The position numbers and the translations under genes were made by a program. Below the pieces are notes generated by a model. The model made no database searches. It was not told where the DNA came from and was given only the letters and a program-made list of their open reading frames with translations. 64,000 bases of DNA, taken from NCBI GenBank assembly GCA_037576215.1, contig JBANDB010000004.1, forward strand, positions 2,480,001 to 2,544,000. Direction: 5' to 3'. Below, one piece after another: positions 20,924 to 32,811 of this stretch (position 1 is the first letter of the stretch; every line of letters starts with the position of its first letter). Source of the stretch: Armillaria gallica. Lineage: Eukaryota > Basidiomycota > Agaricomycetes > Agaricales > Physalacriaceae.

Positions 20924-23242
20924 ATGCCCGACAAAAACAATGCATTCAGAACCAGCGTCGTCCGTGGTGCTGCTATCGCAGTACGCGAATGTTTCCAAAG
21001 CCTAAACGTTTGCTGGGCTATCTATGGCGATCTGGCATGGCATCTTCTGTGTGATTCACCAACCGGCGGTTCTGTGAGTCTTTTCTCGTTTCTATCCGTC
21101 ATATGAACTAATTTACACTATAATAGTGGCAATTGGATGTTCATATCACTGGAGATTCAGCGACCCTCGAACATGCAACCCAGCGCCTGGCTGACATGGA
21201 TCGCAGGTTCTCTCTGACCACGCAGGTCATCGATAACATAGCTACGATGTCTTATTATCACAATGTGTTGAATGACGGGTCATCACTGAAGAAGCACGAT
21301 TGCAAGATCAACCTCGTCAGTGGTCCTGCGTACGAGTTCTTTACCGTCCAGGACCTTCCCCTGCTTCCGATTCAAGTAATTCTACATCGATTCATGGAGA
21401 CCTATTCCGAAATGTCGGTCAACAGATTGAAGAATGCCATGGCCGAAGTCATTGCAATCAGTGAGGCGTATCTGCGGCTTCCTCATCTGCCTTCTTCCGT
21501 ATGGAGCCTCACTCCTGCGGAGCGGCCACTGTTCCTTGATGAATTAGCAAAGATAAAAATTGCATTTCCTGAGGCTGCTAGTTTGCTCACCTGTCTTCAT
21601 CCCTCTCTACCACCGTCTCCCATTGAACCTCCGATTTCGTCAGCCGTAGGAACCCAGTCGACAAGCGTCGCGGAAACTTCATCTCCGCCTACCGCTGCCA
21701 TAGAAAGAAGACAGCTGTCTCACTCTGAAGCCGTTCTTGCTGTTGCGCATACTCTCTCTTTGTGCGTTCGTCAGCTAGGCCATGAGTGCTTCGTTGCCGG
21801 GACAGGGTATGCTCCTTGGTACATTATGGGCTCACCTATCATTCCAACGGTATGATCTCTACCTATTACCATTTACTTGTCATTCAAACTTCAAATCTAG
21901 AATCGTCGTGTCGACTTCTTGGTCATCTTACGCGATGGGAAGTCTCTCGGCTGGCTTCAGCACACTCTATGCAGAAACGGCGTTCTGAAGGCTGCAAAAG
22001 GTGCCTTACAGTATTCCCCACTTTTCAACAATGGAGAATCAAAAGTCTGGAACTTCACCTTTGAAAGCTTTCCGTTGTCAATAGGTCTGCGCCCTGAAGA
22101 ATCTACGGGAACATACTTTGATGGAATTTCCGTTATTAACCAAAACTACCTTCTCTTCATCATGCTCTCGTCGGTGAGCTCTCAAGGACTACCAATGAAA
22201 CCAAAGGCATACAAGTACGTTTCAGCTGCTCTGGAGCTTCTCCTTCGTCGAAAAGCCAATGTCCGAGCAGCGTTTGGAGATGTAAGCAAACTCGCGGAGC
22301 TTGATAAACTGGTTTGCGCCTATGCAGCTGCTCATCCGGAGCTCACAGAAACTTTTGCTGCTATTGGCTTCAGTCAAACTCTCGTGCCCACGCCGTTTAC
22401 TTCTCCACCAGAGGTAGATGCCTGCATAGCATCCCTCAAGTTCCCACCCATCGGCGCAAAGGGTGCAGTAGTATTTCAAGCTGCCGCAGATGCTGTACGC
22501 CTCCTTCGAAGCTCAGGCTATTCATGCGCCATTTTTGGTAGCGCTGCATGTTATCTCTACGGAAATCAACGTCTACCTAATGTATGTATACCCTATCTTG
22601 TTGACTTGTTGAGCTAACGCTCTACTTCAGGACGTGGATATCCTCGTCTCGACATCGACTGACGCGGAAACCGTCAAGGAATGTCTGGTCAATCATGATC
22701 CTCTCCACTTTTTCCTCCACAGGGCTAGGACGCCGGGGGCGACTTACCGAGTCTTATGGTATCGGCAGCGTCTAGATATCGGAGACACGGATGTCACCAA
22801 ACAAACCAAGGTAGACATCGTCATTGCCGGTACGATGATGTTGCCGTCCTTATCAACGAGTTCAATCATTGTGAAGGAAGCGTTGCCCCTCGTTCCCCTC
22901 GAGGTGCTTCTCCTTCACAAGCTCCAGGGATGGTATGATCATATCACAGCGACCGAGCCGCACAAGCAAAGAAAGCAGACTGCCGACGTAGCCGATATTC
23001 GGTGTACCCTCAAGATCGTGCTCCGGAGCTTGGCGGGGACTGAGAGATCGTGGGCTCATGTAGCGCTGCGCTTCTTCCAGGAGGAGTTCCAGCGCCTTAC
23101 GATGGATAGGGTGAAGCTCTTTTCCTTTGTGTCGAGGACTGTAGAGATGATTGGTATCAGCTGGGATTTGAGGTGGTGTAAACTGCTGTGCCAGTGGATT
23201 TGGCCCTTACGATGGACCATCGTCTCTTTATTACCAAGTTAG
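20924..23242 (+). CDS. triple nucleotidyltransferase-fold repeat protein
   Basis: Exons are 20924-21073, 21127-21849, 21901-22581 and 22631-23242, all GT-AG and phase 0; the product is 721 residues. Three similar units follow one another. Unit 1 has AIYGDLAWHL (Gly35) then LDVHI and later KINLV. Unit 2 has VAGTGYAPWYIMGS then RRVDFLV. Unit 3 has IFGSAACYLYG (Gly504-Ser505), DVDILV (Asp519, Asp521) and KVDIVIAG. Only unit 3 keeps the GS plus D-x-D plus third-Asp pattern of the nucleotidyltransferase fold, so units 1 and 2 are probably inactive. Each intron falls between the Gly-Ser and D-x-D motifs of its unit. The last residues after ISWDLRW are less certain. The substrate is unknown. No other copy is present in the window. 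Confidence 0.78.
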
Positions 23243-23289
23243 TATCTGCTTTACACGTTTCGTTCTATACTGTTCAGCTCTGGCCATGC

Positions 23290-23793
23290 TGCTTTCTTGG
23301 TGTGTATCCAAAATATGCTTTTTTTCTCTTCTAATCCGAGTGTGCAGTGCAGTATTATTTTCGGACGAGCAGCCTTTTTTGTTTTGATTTTCCAGGCGAA
23401 TCTCTATCTTTTCCTGCTTGACTAGGCGTTCTTGGTGGGACATGAAGACGTCTCGCTGATCAGTACGTATCCCATCTTCTATATTACGTCTAAAGTCCCT
23501 CGATTATCCTCAACATATATTCCCGGCAAGTTCATCAGAGAGCGAATATTCATTCGTGTTATATATTGACTCTACATCATACTGCATTGAAGGAGACTTC
23601 ATCTCAAACCTCAGACTCGGAGTTGTTGAGAGTAGATACCCGGTATATGGACAGTCCACGAGGACGTAATCTTCCTAAGCGCTGATCCTGTCTTCTATGG
23701 TCGACAGGTACTTGCCGAGACCTTCATCCGGATCCAACGACAGCGGGTGAAACCTCTTGATCCCGTACTGTGAAGAGCACACCTCCCTGCAAA
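23290..23793 (+). repeat. direct repeat R2, upstream of family B copy 3
   Basis: Second copy of the repeat described at 17601-18122. It includes TTTCTTGGTGTGTATCC, TGGGACATGAAGACGTCT, the SH3-type 3' flank and TAATCTTCCTAAGCGCTG, and ends at the family B ATG at 23794. Confidence 0.7.
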
Positions 23794-24930
23794 ATGGATG
23801 ACCTTACTTCCAATCCTTTCTTCATCCTCGCCGTCTTCGCACCTCTCCCGCCAGACCGTGCGATCAACACCGTGCGGAGGGCATATCATACAGTGTTCGG
23901 AAGAAACCCTCCTGCCGAGGAACAGGACAACCAAATCTTGCTTTGGATACGAATCTGTTGTGAGGTCGGGGTGGACCATGACATCGTCAAAAACACACGA
24001 AGATTGTTTCCTTCCCTGCCTGATATCAGCTAGTGGAATATCGCTGCACGGCTTCTTGACGTGCCACTGGCTTTGCAAAAGATCCGTATTCTCCTTAGAG
24101 CGGTCTACTACAGTATTGACCTGTATCTCCTTTACAGCACATTACAGTGTCGAAGACGATTGATGTCTATGAGTTTATGAAACGTCTTGGGAGCGAGGCG
24201 GAACTCCCAGGGCCATGCATGCACTCAGAAATCCCAGGACACACCGCAGAGCAGAAGATCTTGCACCGACGCGAACAGATCGTCACCGCCATTTGCCATA
24301 CCCTGCTGTCATTTGTAGGATTCAACCTTGCGTCTCAACACAAGACGTCGGCGAACAAACTCGAGCTTCCACAAGATGCAACTACGTGCTCAAGATACCT
24401 TTCGTATTCCATTGAGCCGCTGGAGTTCGACTTTGCTGTGCAGGTTTTGGATCCAGGTCCCGATCATCTAGCGCCTGCACACCCCAGTGTTATGGTATCG
24501 ATAGGCTGGAAACGTGGCTCTGTGGATGTTGATACCGCAGCGGAGCAATATGTACGTTCATTTTAAAATCTGTTTTTAAATAATAACTAAAGCTAATACT
24601 AGGTCACATGGGTCATTAGCTCGGGTAGTTATCTCGATGAATCTACGACGTTTCCTGCCCAAATTGACAAGCTTGTGGATACTGGGTTCAAGAGCATAGC
24701 TATGTACGTAAAGTTTGTGCAGTCGATGCAGGAGTGTCTATTGGAACCACTGTGGAAGAACATCCGGGTGAGTAAAGTAACCCTGAGGTGGTGATATGTG
24801 CTCATGGTAGTCTATATAGGATAACGATCCAGATATGGGCTCTACGGATCCTATTTCTGAGCAAAAGGCGCTCGAAGAGGCGGAGGCTGACCTTCGCAAA
24901 GCAGAGTTGGAGCGAGCGGAAGTGCGATAG
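23794..24930 (+). pseudogene. family B copy 3, inactivated
   Basis: It starts MDDLTSNPFFILAVF and follows copy 2 throughout, but a small deletion creates an in-frame TAG after SLPDIS (near 24031), and the first intron's donor is changed from ACAGTACGT to a sequence without GT. Later exons remain readable: ICHTLLSFVGFNLASQHK, LVDTGFKSIAMYVKF and LLEPLWKNIR. The last exon is the best preserved of the family (SEQKALEEAEADLRKAELER, a likely coiled coil) and ends at the conserved TAG at 24928. Confidence 0.7.
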
Positions 24931-25239
24931 GTCGAAGCAAGCCTTGCGCAGAAGCTTGCTAATGGATTGTACCAGCCTCGGAGCATTGGCTGGGGAAGAT
25001 GGGATGTTCTCAGGAGCGAATACGAGCGCAGAATGACGGGGAGTAGGTTGAAATCGAGGGTGTACGATGCATGCTCAATCGCCTCCGAGGTGGTGGTATG
25101 ACTGCAGATATTAACTGATATATGTATACCTGCATCTTACCGAGTCGAAAAAGGATTTTACTTGCCGATCTGAGTCTGCTACAAATTTGATCGGGTCACA
25201 CCTGCGAGCAAAGTCGCATTATTCTATTATACGGCCTTT

Positions 25240-25660
25240 ACTATGCTTGCTCGTTACACGACGAGGGTACAAAGGGAGGTCTGGTCTTCCTTTTACCACG
25301 TACGTAGCTTGAATCGCAGGCATCGACAAGTCAATGTAAAGAGAGATATTACGTGAACTTTCAAGTCAGCAGAGAAGGTGCATGGTGGCTGTGCGATATT
25401 GACTAAACTCTTTACCACAATGACGACGAGCTATTACCGAACTACACTTCCATCGCAGCCCTAGACAACACCCAGAGCCAAGATCTGCTGCAATACATAA
25501 AGGAGGATATCGCGTTAGGCATTGACCTCGGATGGTGAGCTTGGTGCGTATACTGACTACTACCTATTTTCTTTCCTAAATCAGTTCTGCAGGTCCTTTG
25601 GTATATAAGACTAGAACTTCAACCCATCATGATGTATTATCTTTGGTATGCGGCGAGCAA
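25240..25660 (+). pseudogene. family C relic, copy E
   Basis: Contains GAWWLCDID, a stop, then the frame reading SIAALDNTQSQDLLQYIKED, and the terminal AYPEYWCEARRN segment further on. This is the clearest view of the probable true frame of family C. Stops interrupt it. Confidence 0.45.
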
Positions 25661-25864
25661 CGATGCGGAGCCCTTCGTCTTCGTTTGCTCCCTTTGCGTA
25701 ATCAAATGTCGCCCGAGCATATCCAGAATATTGGTGTGAAGCCCGAAGAAACTAAGCCTCAGCCATATGCATAAATCCACAATCTTTTGCAATGGCATCC
25801 TTTCTTTCCAGTGCCTCCCAAAGTCTTTCGGTGGTCCATCCCACCACGCTGATACTGCCTTTCT

Positions 25865-26225
25865 CAGCCAGATCCGGATTTGACTTCCCCCAGCGCCTTT
25901 CTGGGAGCCTACGACCCTGAATGTTATGTTATTCTTTACAGCGGGAGTGTTCGGGCTGGAGGAGAACGCACACGAGAATCCATCTCCGTGCGAGCGTTCC
26001 ATTTCCCTCGACTACGCGTGCGAGAGCCAGTCTTTCACCCAAGCACATCATCATGGATCCTTTTACGAACGAAGACTGGTTTTCGAGTTATAGCAAACAA
26101 ATTGGAGCGAACCAAGGGTTCCATCGCAGTCCTTGGCAACGACGGGATTCGGTACGTATCCAGACTACTAGTACTTGCGTTTTTCTTTCTTAAATCATCA
26201 TTCAAGACCAAAGCATCATGACGAT
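25865..26225 (+). pseudogene. family D relic
   Basis: SISVRAFHFPRL and MDPFTNEDWFSSYSKQIGAN match the inverted left copy, where CATGGTTCCTTTTACGAAC reads on the minus strand near 9185. The segment ends at a GTACGTATCC donor-like site. It lies between family C and family G in the same order as on the left. Confidence 0.45.
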
Positions 26226-26339
26226 GTTTACCCTCATGTTTTTCGCTCACCTTTGGTGTTCGGAGAATCAATCCGCTGGTGCGGAACTTCCTGAAAGCCT
26301 AGGTCCTGGCAGTTTATCTACCTGTTCTCCGAGCTAGCT

Positions 26340-27085
26340 CTTGCCGGTGGCTGGAATACGTATCTCATCAAACTCGTAGGTTTCGTGATTCGTCTAACTG
26401 CAAAATCCAGTGGTTCGAGGCCGTGGCGAATGTACTCTCTTTTTCGTCGTCTCCATTATCGCCTTGCCTACACGGCGTAACGGCACTCACCAGTCCTCAA
26501 CGATCTCCTGTTTGTTCCCTTCCCTCAATACTTGTCAACGAAGACCTGTTTCGCGACATTCCTGTCCCACGATACCAAACAACCGATGGAGGATGTTCGA
26601 ACTAGAGGGAGAACAAAGCAAGAGTTCTTATCTGCTGCACATCGGATGAGGCGGCGGCATAGGTTTGTTGTATTCGGAGCTCTGCAAATGGTCTAGTCCG
26701 CATTTCACCCCCGTCCCCATCACTCGCTATCCAATCGTTGTTCTTCTCGCAATGGACGCACTCTTGTATCAGGCTCCCACCCCCCTTCGGCCCATTCCCA
26801 AACAAAACGCTTCGGATAGTACAAATACTCCTCCACAGACACTAGCCCCACACCAGAAGGGATCCTTCTTCCTATCATCTCCCCAATTCAGCTTCCGCTG
26901 ATGCAAACCATAGGCGGATATGCGCCTGGATGGGCTCGTTTGTTTGGGGGCGTGAACCCCGGGAAATGTATATGCCATCGGGATACGTGCGCGTGGATGC
27001 TTGGGACGGAGTCGTTCATCGGGAGTCGCCGAGTTTGATGTAGGAAGAGCATTATTATTATAAAGGCACCATTCTAACGTAAGTA
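26340..27085 (+). pseudogene. family G relic
   Basis: GGWNTYLIKLVGFVIRLTA, then VRTRGRTKQEFLSA and a terminal GWARLFGGVNPGKC match 8820-8180 inverted. Several stops and frame shifts occur between segments. The region ends with GCATTATTATTATAAAGG, matching the inverted ATTATTATAACG near 8100. Confidence 0.42.
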
Positions 27086-27587
27086 CTGAGTATTGTTTGT
27101 CCTGTGCTGCGCTCATTCCCTTTTCAGTGATCGCGCAATAGCAGCTTTTTCTGGGCTACGAGAAAGTCCCTCCAACTTCGTTGATATGAGCAAACGAAGC
27201 TCGGCGTGTACAGATGTGCCAGATCAGAGATACCCTTCTTGCAATCCTGCAATAGCCAATTCATGTTTTAGGTGGTCTATACGATGGGCCAACAACTTGC
27301 GAAATCGTATGGCAAACTTTATGTCAAGGTTTGAATCTTTTAACCGATTGTTCTCCTACTTATTCGTTCACATTGCTCATCCTTTAAGTCCTTGCGACAT
27401 ATTATTGATTCTGCTCCTTCTTTTTATAAACGTATAGCATTGATATGCAATATATTCAAGTTCCGGATGGTGCGCACCATACCCGCCGGCCCGTCGTCTC
27501 CAAGCCAGTGCAACACCGCCCGAGAAATTGAATCTGGAATGAACAAATGTTGATAAGCGCATGTGCCCTCACCACATATGTACAACC

Positions 27588-29030
27588 ATGTCCACACCTG
27601 ACTCCGAAAGCTCTACCATCAGCGAAAGCATCACCTTCTCCACCGGACTGTTGGGTCGAATGAACAGTTGGACTGAAATCAAGCTCGACGACGGACTTGT
27701 CGAAAATGAAGCACGAGCTCAGATTCAAGGTCAGGTTCAGGGTTTAATTCGTGATATTCGTTTCCCTTGGAAGACTGCAGAGTTGACACCGCAGCATGTG
27801 GAGGCCGTGGTTATGGATGCGCTGCAGCAAGTATGTCACTACGGTAGAGAGTTCAATCGGTAGTGAATCTGAACTGTCAGGAACTGGATGATGCGCCCCA
27901 TGCCGATTGGTATCGTACAGCCTGCATGAAATGTCTTCGAGCACTGAGCAAGGCCCGTAACATTATGCCCTCCTCCCTTTGTCTTCGAGACGTGATCAGA
28001 GAAGGGGAAAATCCCGTCGGGGGTGGCGGCTTTGCAGTGAGTCCACCGTGCTCTTGGTTAATTGTTTTGTTTCAACGTTTTGCCTCTCTGCAGGACATTT
28101 GGAAGGGGCGTCTTCACGATACTCAAGTCTGCTTGGAGGTTCTTCAGGTATTCTGCCCCGAGGAGCAGAAGGCAAGGGTTCTGCGAGTGAGTTGTGAGCG
28201 CACTGAACGAAGCTACATCTTGACCTACCATGAACCTACTGCAGGAGTTTTGCCAAGCTCTCGTATGGAGGCAACTGCGTCATCCGAATGTTCTTCCTTT
28301 CTTAGGAGTCAGCAAAGAACTTTTCACCCCCAGATATTGCCTGATATCTCCCTGCATGGTCAATGGTGATGTCATGTCCTACCTCGAAGCCCATCCTGAT
28401 CACGATCGTCTTACGTCGGTATGCCAGACATTTATGCGAGATTTACTGAGAGCTGAAGAAATCTTTTTCTTAGCTGGTTCAAGTTGCCGAAGGGATGAAA
28501 TATTTACACAATCACAATCCTCCGATAGTACATGCCGACATACGTGGGGTGTGTTCATTGTGGTTCATCTTTGTCGTTCTCTGACATAGACTGGTCTTCC
28601 TAGGCAAATATTCTTGTAATGGAGGATCTACGTTGCTGCCTGGCCGACTTTGGCCTTTCGCTGTTCGCGGAATCACAGACTCTTGACAGCACTTCTAGGA
28701 TGAGAAAAGGAAGCGCGCGCTGGCTAGCTCCGGAGCATATTGATCCAAACGCAGTAATTGATCAGGCATACATCACTGCGAGGGATATCTATGCCTATGG
28801 TTGCACCATTGTTGAGGTAGGTCCAACAGCTTACCGTCGACCCACTCTTATGTCATTCTTCCAAGATATTTACCGGCAAGCCGCCTTTCAGTGATATCAA
28901 GAATGAAGCCGCTGTTATACATGCGGTGACTCTGTTAGGACGTCGTCCACTCCGACCCCAACATCTTTTACAAGATGGACTATGGTCACTCGTAACGATG
29001 TGTCTGATAACTTCACCCAGTCAACGCTAA
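27588..29030 (+). CDS. TKL-like kinase paralogue, C-terminally truncated, probable pseudokinase
   Basis: Exons are 27588-27830, 27881-28036, 28094-28186, 28245-28418, 28474-28548, 28604-28816 and 28866-29030, all GT-AG and in phase, giving 372 residues. Introns match those of the kinase at 1322-3287 one for one. The Gly-loop, HADIRGAN, DFG and APE motifs are kept, but the ATP-binding lysine is replaced by Glu148 (VCLE instead of VCLK). One codon is lost in EFCQALVW. A 1-nt deletion in the SPSxRPT segment creates the TAA at 29028, removing the end of the C-lobe. It could be a pseudokinase, or simply a decaying copy. Confidence 0.65.
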
Positions 29031-29640
29031 ATGCGGAACGGATTTCGTACGTCTTAGCAGGCCGAATCGAGCCTTGTCGGGAGGTAATAGAAGAGAGCAA
29101 CATCACAACGTATGTGCCATTCAGTCTATAAAGGAGAAGAGTGCTAATGCCATCACCAGTGCCTCCCAGCATCATGATGATGCGGCATTGCAGGGCGCCA
29201 GGTACGTTCTTCATCCATGCTTACCCTCTTCTCGGGGGTCCAAAGTCTACGTAAACCTATCTCGAAGTGAGGGGTCAAATTCCAGCTATACCATGGACGC
29301 TTCAGGAGCTGATATCTCCAGCCCATCTCCTCAGTCTGTATCATGTCTTGAGTTTTTCCAGAATTGTTCTGACCATTGCTTATGCTTTTAGCTCTTATCC
29401 GCGGCAGACGTTGGCTTCAAGGTCCGCGTCAAGGGTCATTCAGGCCGGTATATACCTCCTGAGTGAACACTTACCTGCATTGGCCGTCGGCGTATTCGCC
29501 ATACTTTTTCTTAGCTTTTATCTTCTACATTTTGATGAAGCGGGGGCCATCACAAGCGTGGAAAGTACGACCCTTTTGAAAATTTGGGATTTCATCCACT
29601 TTACATGAGTATGATAACGGATGTGGGTGACGTCTGCTTA
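29031..29640 (+). pseudogene. out-of-frame tail of the second kinase copy
   Basis: Sequence equal to the kinase tail continues past the premature stop: EPCREVIEESNITT, then a GTATGTGCC donor, then the Ser-rich GSNSSYTMDASGAD segment. The splice acceptor before this segment is altered compared with the left gene. No zinc-finger exon follows. A stretch with hydrophobic character (ALAVGVFAILFLSFYLL) near 29480-29530 has no counterpart on the left. Confidence 0.5.
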
Positions 29641-29910
29641 GCCGCAGGTCCGAAGCCTAGATGTTTTCTTGTGAATGGGACAGGAAGATGTACGGGCCTA
29701 TAAGCCCTTGGCAAGGCTCGAAACGCATGGCAACGTCCGAAATAAGCCTTGTACCCCCGTATCAAAACCAAGGGCAAGCAACTAAAGTGCTAGGATGTCT
29801 GGAATCGGAATTTTTTGGTAAGAAAAATCGTCCACAACATGGACTCTTGAGCTGATTTATTCGATGAAGAGGTTAAATAATGGGTGATACCCAGGCACCT
29901 ATCCACACTA

Positions 29911-30201
29911 TCGCATGAACTTTAGCCTTTCGTCTACTGTGAATAGTATCTCAGTGCGCGCACATATCATGTCGAGCCTAAGCATACTTGAGATGTGAGG
30001 TTTCCGAAGAAAGAGGGAACGAACAACGGACCTTCTTGTCATTTTTACACCGGCGTTGAAGGGATTTTCAACCACGCCATCCCTCAAGGTAAGGCCGTAC
30101 AGAAAGACGAGGCATGACTTGGTTGAGTCATTGGTAGCATAAGCGTAGACTAATGCACCATCCTTGGAAGAAAATATCCCAGTAGCCGAAGTGGACGACA
30201 T
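29911..30201 (-). pseudogene. alpha/beta-hydrolase N-terminal fragment
   Basis: The frame from the ATG at 30201 reads TGIFSSKDGALVYAYATND, then TKSCLVFLYGLTL. This resembles the first strands of the alpha/beta-hydrolase fold, where VFIHG normally carries the oxyanion-hole HG motif; here it is YG. The nucleophile elbow and the rest of the fold are missing, and the frame runs into a charged, unrelated tail. It is a remnant first exon with no other copy in the window. Confidence 0.4.
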
Positions 30202-30299
30202 CCTAGTGCCGTATCGATTGCTGGATACTCTTTGTGCCTGATAGTTTCTGCAAGTCCGTGTTTAAAATGCAAAGTGTGCCTCCCCCAAGGAAAAAAGTG

Positions 30300-31290
30300 C
30301 CAAAAAATGCGAAGCCCCCGCTTCCTCCATTTGTGATTCAGCAAATTCGCGATCGCCATTTGCCTTGGCAGTGGGTATGCTGTACTTACCACGAACGATC
30401 AAAATCGATGGGCCGTCATCTGTGGTAACAGGCAAGGCGAGGGTAAAGCACGTCTACCCTGACGGTTCGCAGAACGTTGCTGAAGCGCATATCGGATTAA
30501 GCCTTCTATCGTGGACAACGTCGCATAGATCCTCCCTAGACGCGTATCAGACAGCGAACAAAAGGAAGAAGAAACGCAAACCTGTCATTGTTCATATCCT
30601 CGTAGTACGGCTCTCCCAGCTTTTTTACCAGGAGCACGCCAACGAGCGGGTCCTCGAAGGAATATTCACATTTATTCTATGGAGAGCTAGCTCGCCACTG
30701 GGGTCAAAGCAGTTGTATATTTCGTCTGGTAAACTGTCCCCGATTGTTCTTCCTTGATATCCGTCGGTGGCACGCACGGTGAAAAATCCCCAGCAACGAG
30801 GTACGGCGCTCCTTTGCAGCTTCGACTCGTCGACCCCAGCAGTGTTGAGCTTTGCGACATGATATACCACCACACGATATAGAGTAGACGGCAACAATCC
30901 TGTCTTCTGTGATCTTGTTGAGCAGTTTGGTGTCGAGGTGACGACCGGTGGTAGGGACTGGCAGAGGCGCAGGGGCGGTCGGTTCGTTTGTGTGCCGTAA
31001 CGAAGGAAAGGATGGTTAGGGATAGTGAGAGAAGAAATCGTTGGCATGACCATGGCAGCTTCCGCCATGATGATCGTGGTCGCTGTTCAAGGTGCCGTCC
31101 CATTTTTTTTCTTTTACTGCACAACCATTTTGTCCGTATCCGCCACCGAGCCCGGATTTTTCTGCAGATTCTTGGAGTAATCGAGCTTGCGAGTCGAGAA
31201 ACATGGCGATAGAGACACCGAGAAGTGATGAAGGAGGGTCGCCATGATTGCGGAGTCGGAACCACCGACATCTTCACCAATCTTGGCTTC
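30300..31290 (-). pseudogene. family E relic, longest copy
   Basis: From the start MFLDSQARLLQESAEKSGLG (near 31204) a GTAAAAG donor-like site follows. Further segments are VVYHVAKLNTAGVDESKLQ, SLPDEIYNCFDPSGELALHR, NIPSRTRSLACSW and, after a stop, VTTDDGPSILIVRGK. These appear in the same order in the plus-strand copy at 5.3-6.2 kb, which shows that this strand is the coding one. The function is unknown. Frame breaks in the second half suggest it is dead. Confidence 0.45.
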
Positions 31291-31299
31291 CTACTACCA

Positions 31300-32170
31300 T
31301 CATCAATTGCTCTACACCCTGTCGTCGATTTCTAGTGCAAAATGCAAGCTCAGACAATCAGACGGAGCATTCTCTCAGAAAGTTTTGAGGATTCTTGGAA
31401 TCAGCACTCGTCGGTGAGTAGCAAAATCGTGTGTACGATGGATCTTTGACTGATTCCTTCACCTAGAGTAACTAGTATTCCTTTCCCTGAATGAGGGAAT
31501 GCATGAAGGGTGCAGACGGGTAATTTCGGGTGAGAGCCGCTTCTTTTGTCACACGAACGATAATGGGCTCAGCGTTGCATATATCAATATCAGCTGGTCT
31601 CTGTCGCGTACCACCTTCTCAAGGGCGATTTGAAGGACGTGCAGTCTTTGGCGAAGGATCATAGTCTGGATACCAGGAAGCCGAATAGTCGTGGCATTGG
31701 CTGCGTAAGGTATGTACTGGGTTTCGTTGCCCATATGGGCTTTAACTCAAATTTCTGTAGGGAAAAAAATCATCGAATACAGACAACCTGGGTTATATCA
31801 GCTCAACTCATGGGCCAGCTCCAAGCGCGCATTTTTTTGGCCAATCCCAGTGACGTTCGGACATTACTCATCTCTTCTTTGCGGCCGCCGATAAATATCA
31901 AACATCATGGGAAGGAGGCGAGTCCCTGAGAAGCTCGCCACATAGTCTCTCCCTTTTACCTGTCGCATTTGTGGGGGATCCATGAAATTGGTGATAGCAT
32001 GGCGGCAGCTCCGAGGGATTTCACTGGCTACAGACCACAGTTTGCCTGGGAATGTCTTACCCTCGGCAGTGTCGTGAGGGTAAGTTCTACGCCTATGAGA
32101 CAGAGTTGATCTTCATACGGACTTTGTCAGATATACTTTGTTCCATCGGAGAATAGTTTGAACGATGAAA
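31300..32170 (+). pseudogene. gene F, fuller copy
   Basis: Segments in order: KLRQSDGAFSQKVLRILGIS with a GTGAGTAGC donor near 31417, HLLKGDLKDVQSLAKDHSLD near 31610-31660, and APRDFTGYRPQFAWECLTLG ending at a GTAAGTTCT donor near 32080, followed by IYFVPSENSLNDEM. The first two parts match the truncated left copy. A complete gene model could not be closed, and stops separate some parts. Function unknown. Confidence 0.4.
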
Positions 32171-32811
32171 TGGTCTAAAGCCCGTTCTACTTTCTCGTTG
32201 TGTTTATTTTCTCAAATTCAGAAAGGGATCTTCGGCTGCAAGGAACTACAAACCGTTTCACTGTCAGCACATTCACTTGGCCGAACCGACAGCAAGTTGG
32301 CTAGTCCTCCTGCGGGCAACGCATCCTTCTTTGAGGGAAACTTTCCACGGAACCGACGCGACGCGTCACAGCCACGTGAACTGAGTAACGGTCTCTTTCT
32401 GACTGTTCTGACTCCGCCTTTCTCAACGCAAGTGCGGTCGACTTACACGTCACTCTTTTACCCCCTTCTACTTCCTTCTTGACGGACAGCAGCTGAGAGT
32501 TCCAGCCAGAAAGCTCATCTCTTCGAGTTGGTTGGCAGTTTCGCATTTTTAGTACGGCTTGTTTTGTATTTGGACAATCAAATTGCGAAACCTACCTCTT
32601 GCCTCTTCACCGCGTTGCATCAGAAATTTTGAACGGTACGGTTGATCAGCTCCTATAGACAAATTCGAGTCGCTCAAAGATATCTCTTTCAGGTCACAGA
32701 AGAATTGAATGGCTGACCAATCACCGCTGAAAGGCAATCGCCGAGACTCGACCGTGACGTGAAACCCGTACTCGACAAAGCCTTTTACCCTGGTTGTACC
32801 AGATATCTATG
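32171..32811. other. intergenic, nothing firm
   Basis: Coding-like but unplaced stretches occur on both strands (for example RFTVSTFTWPNRQQVG near 32250). No start, splice pair or repeat membership was found. The right part should include the promoter of the divergent family B gene. Confidence 0.35.
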
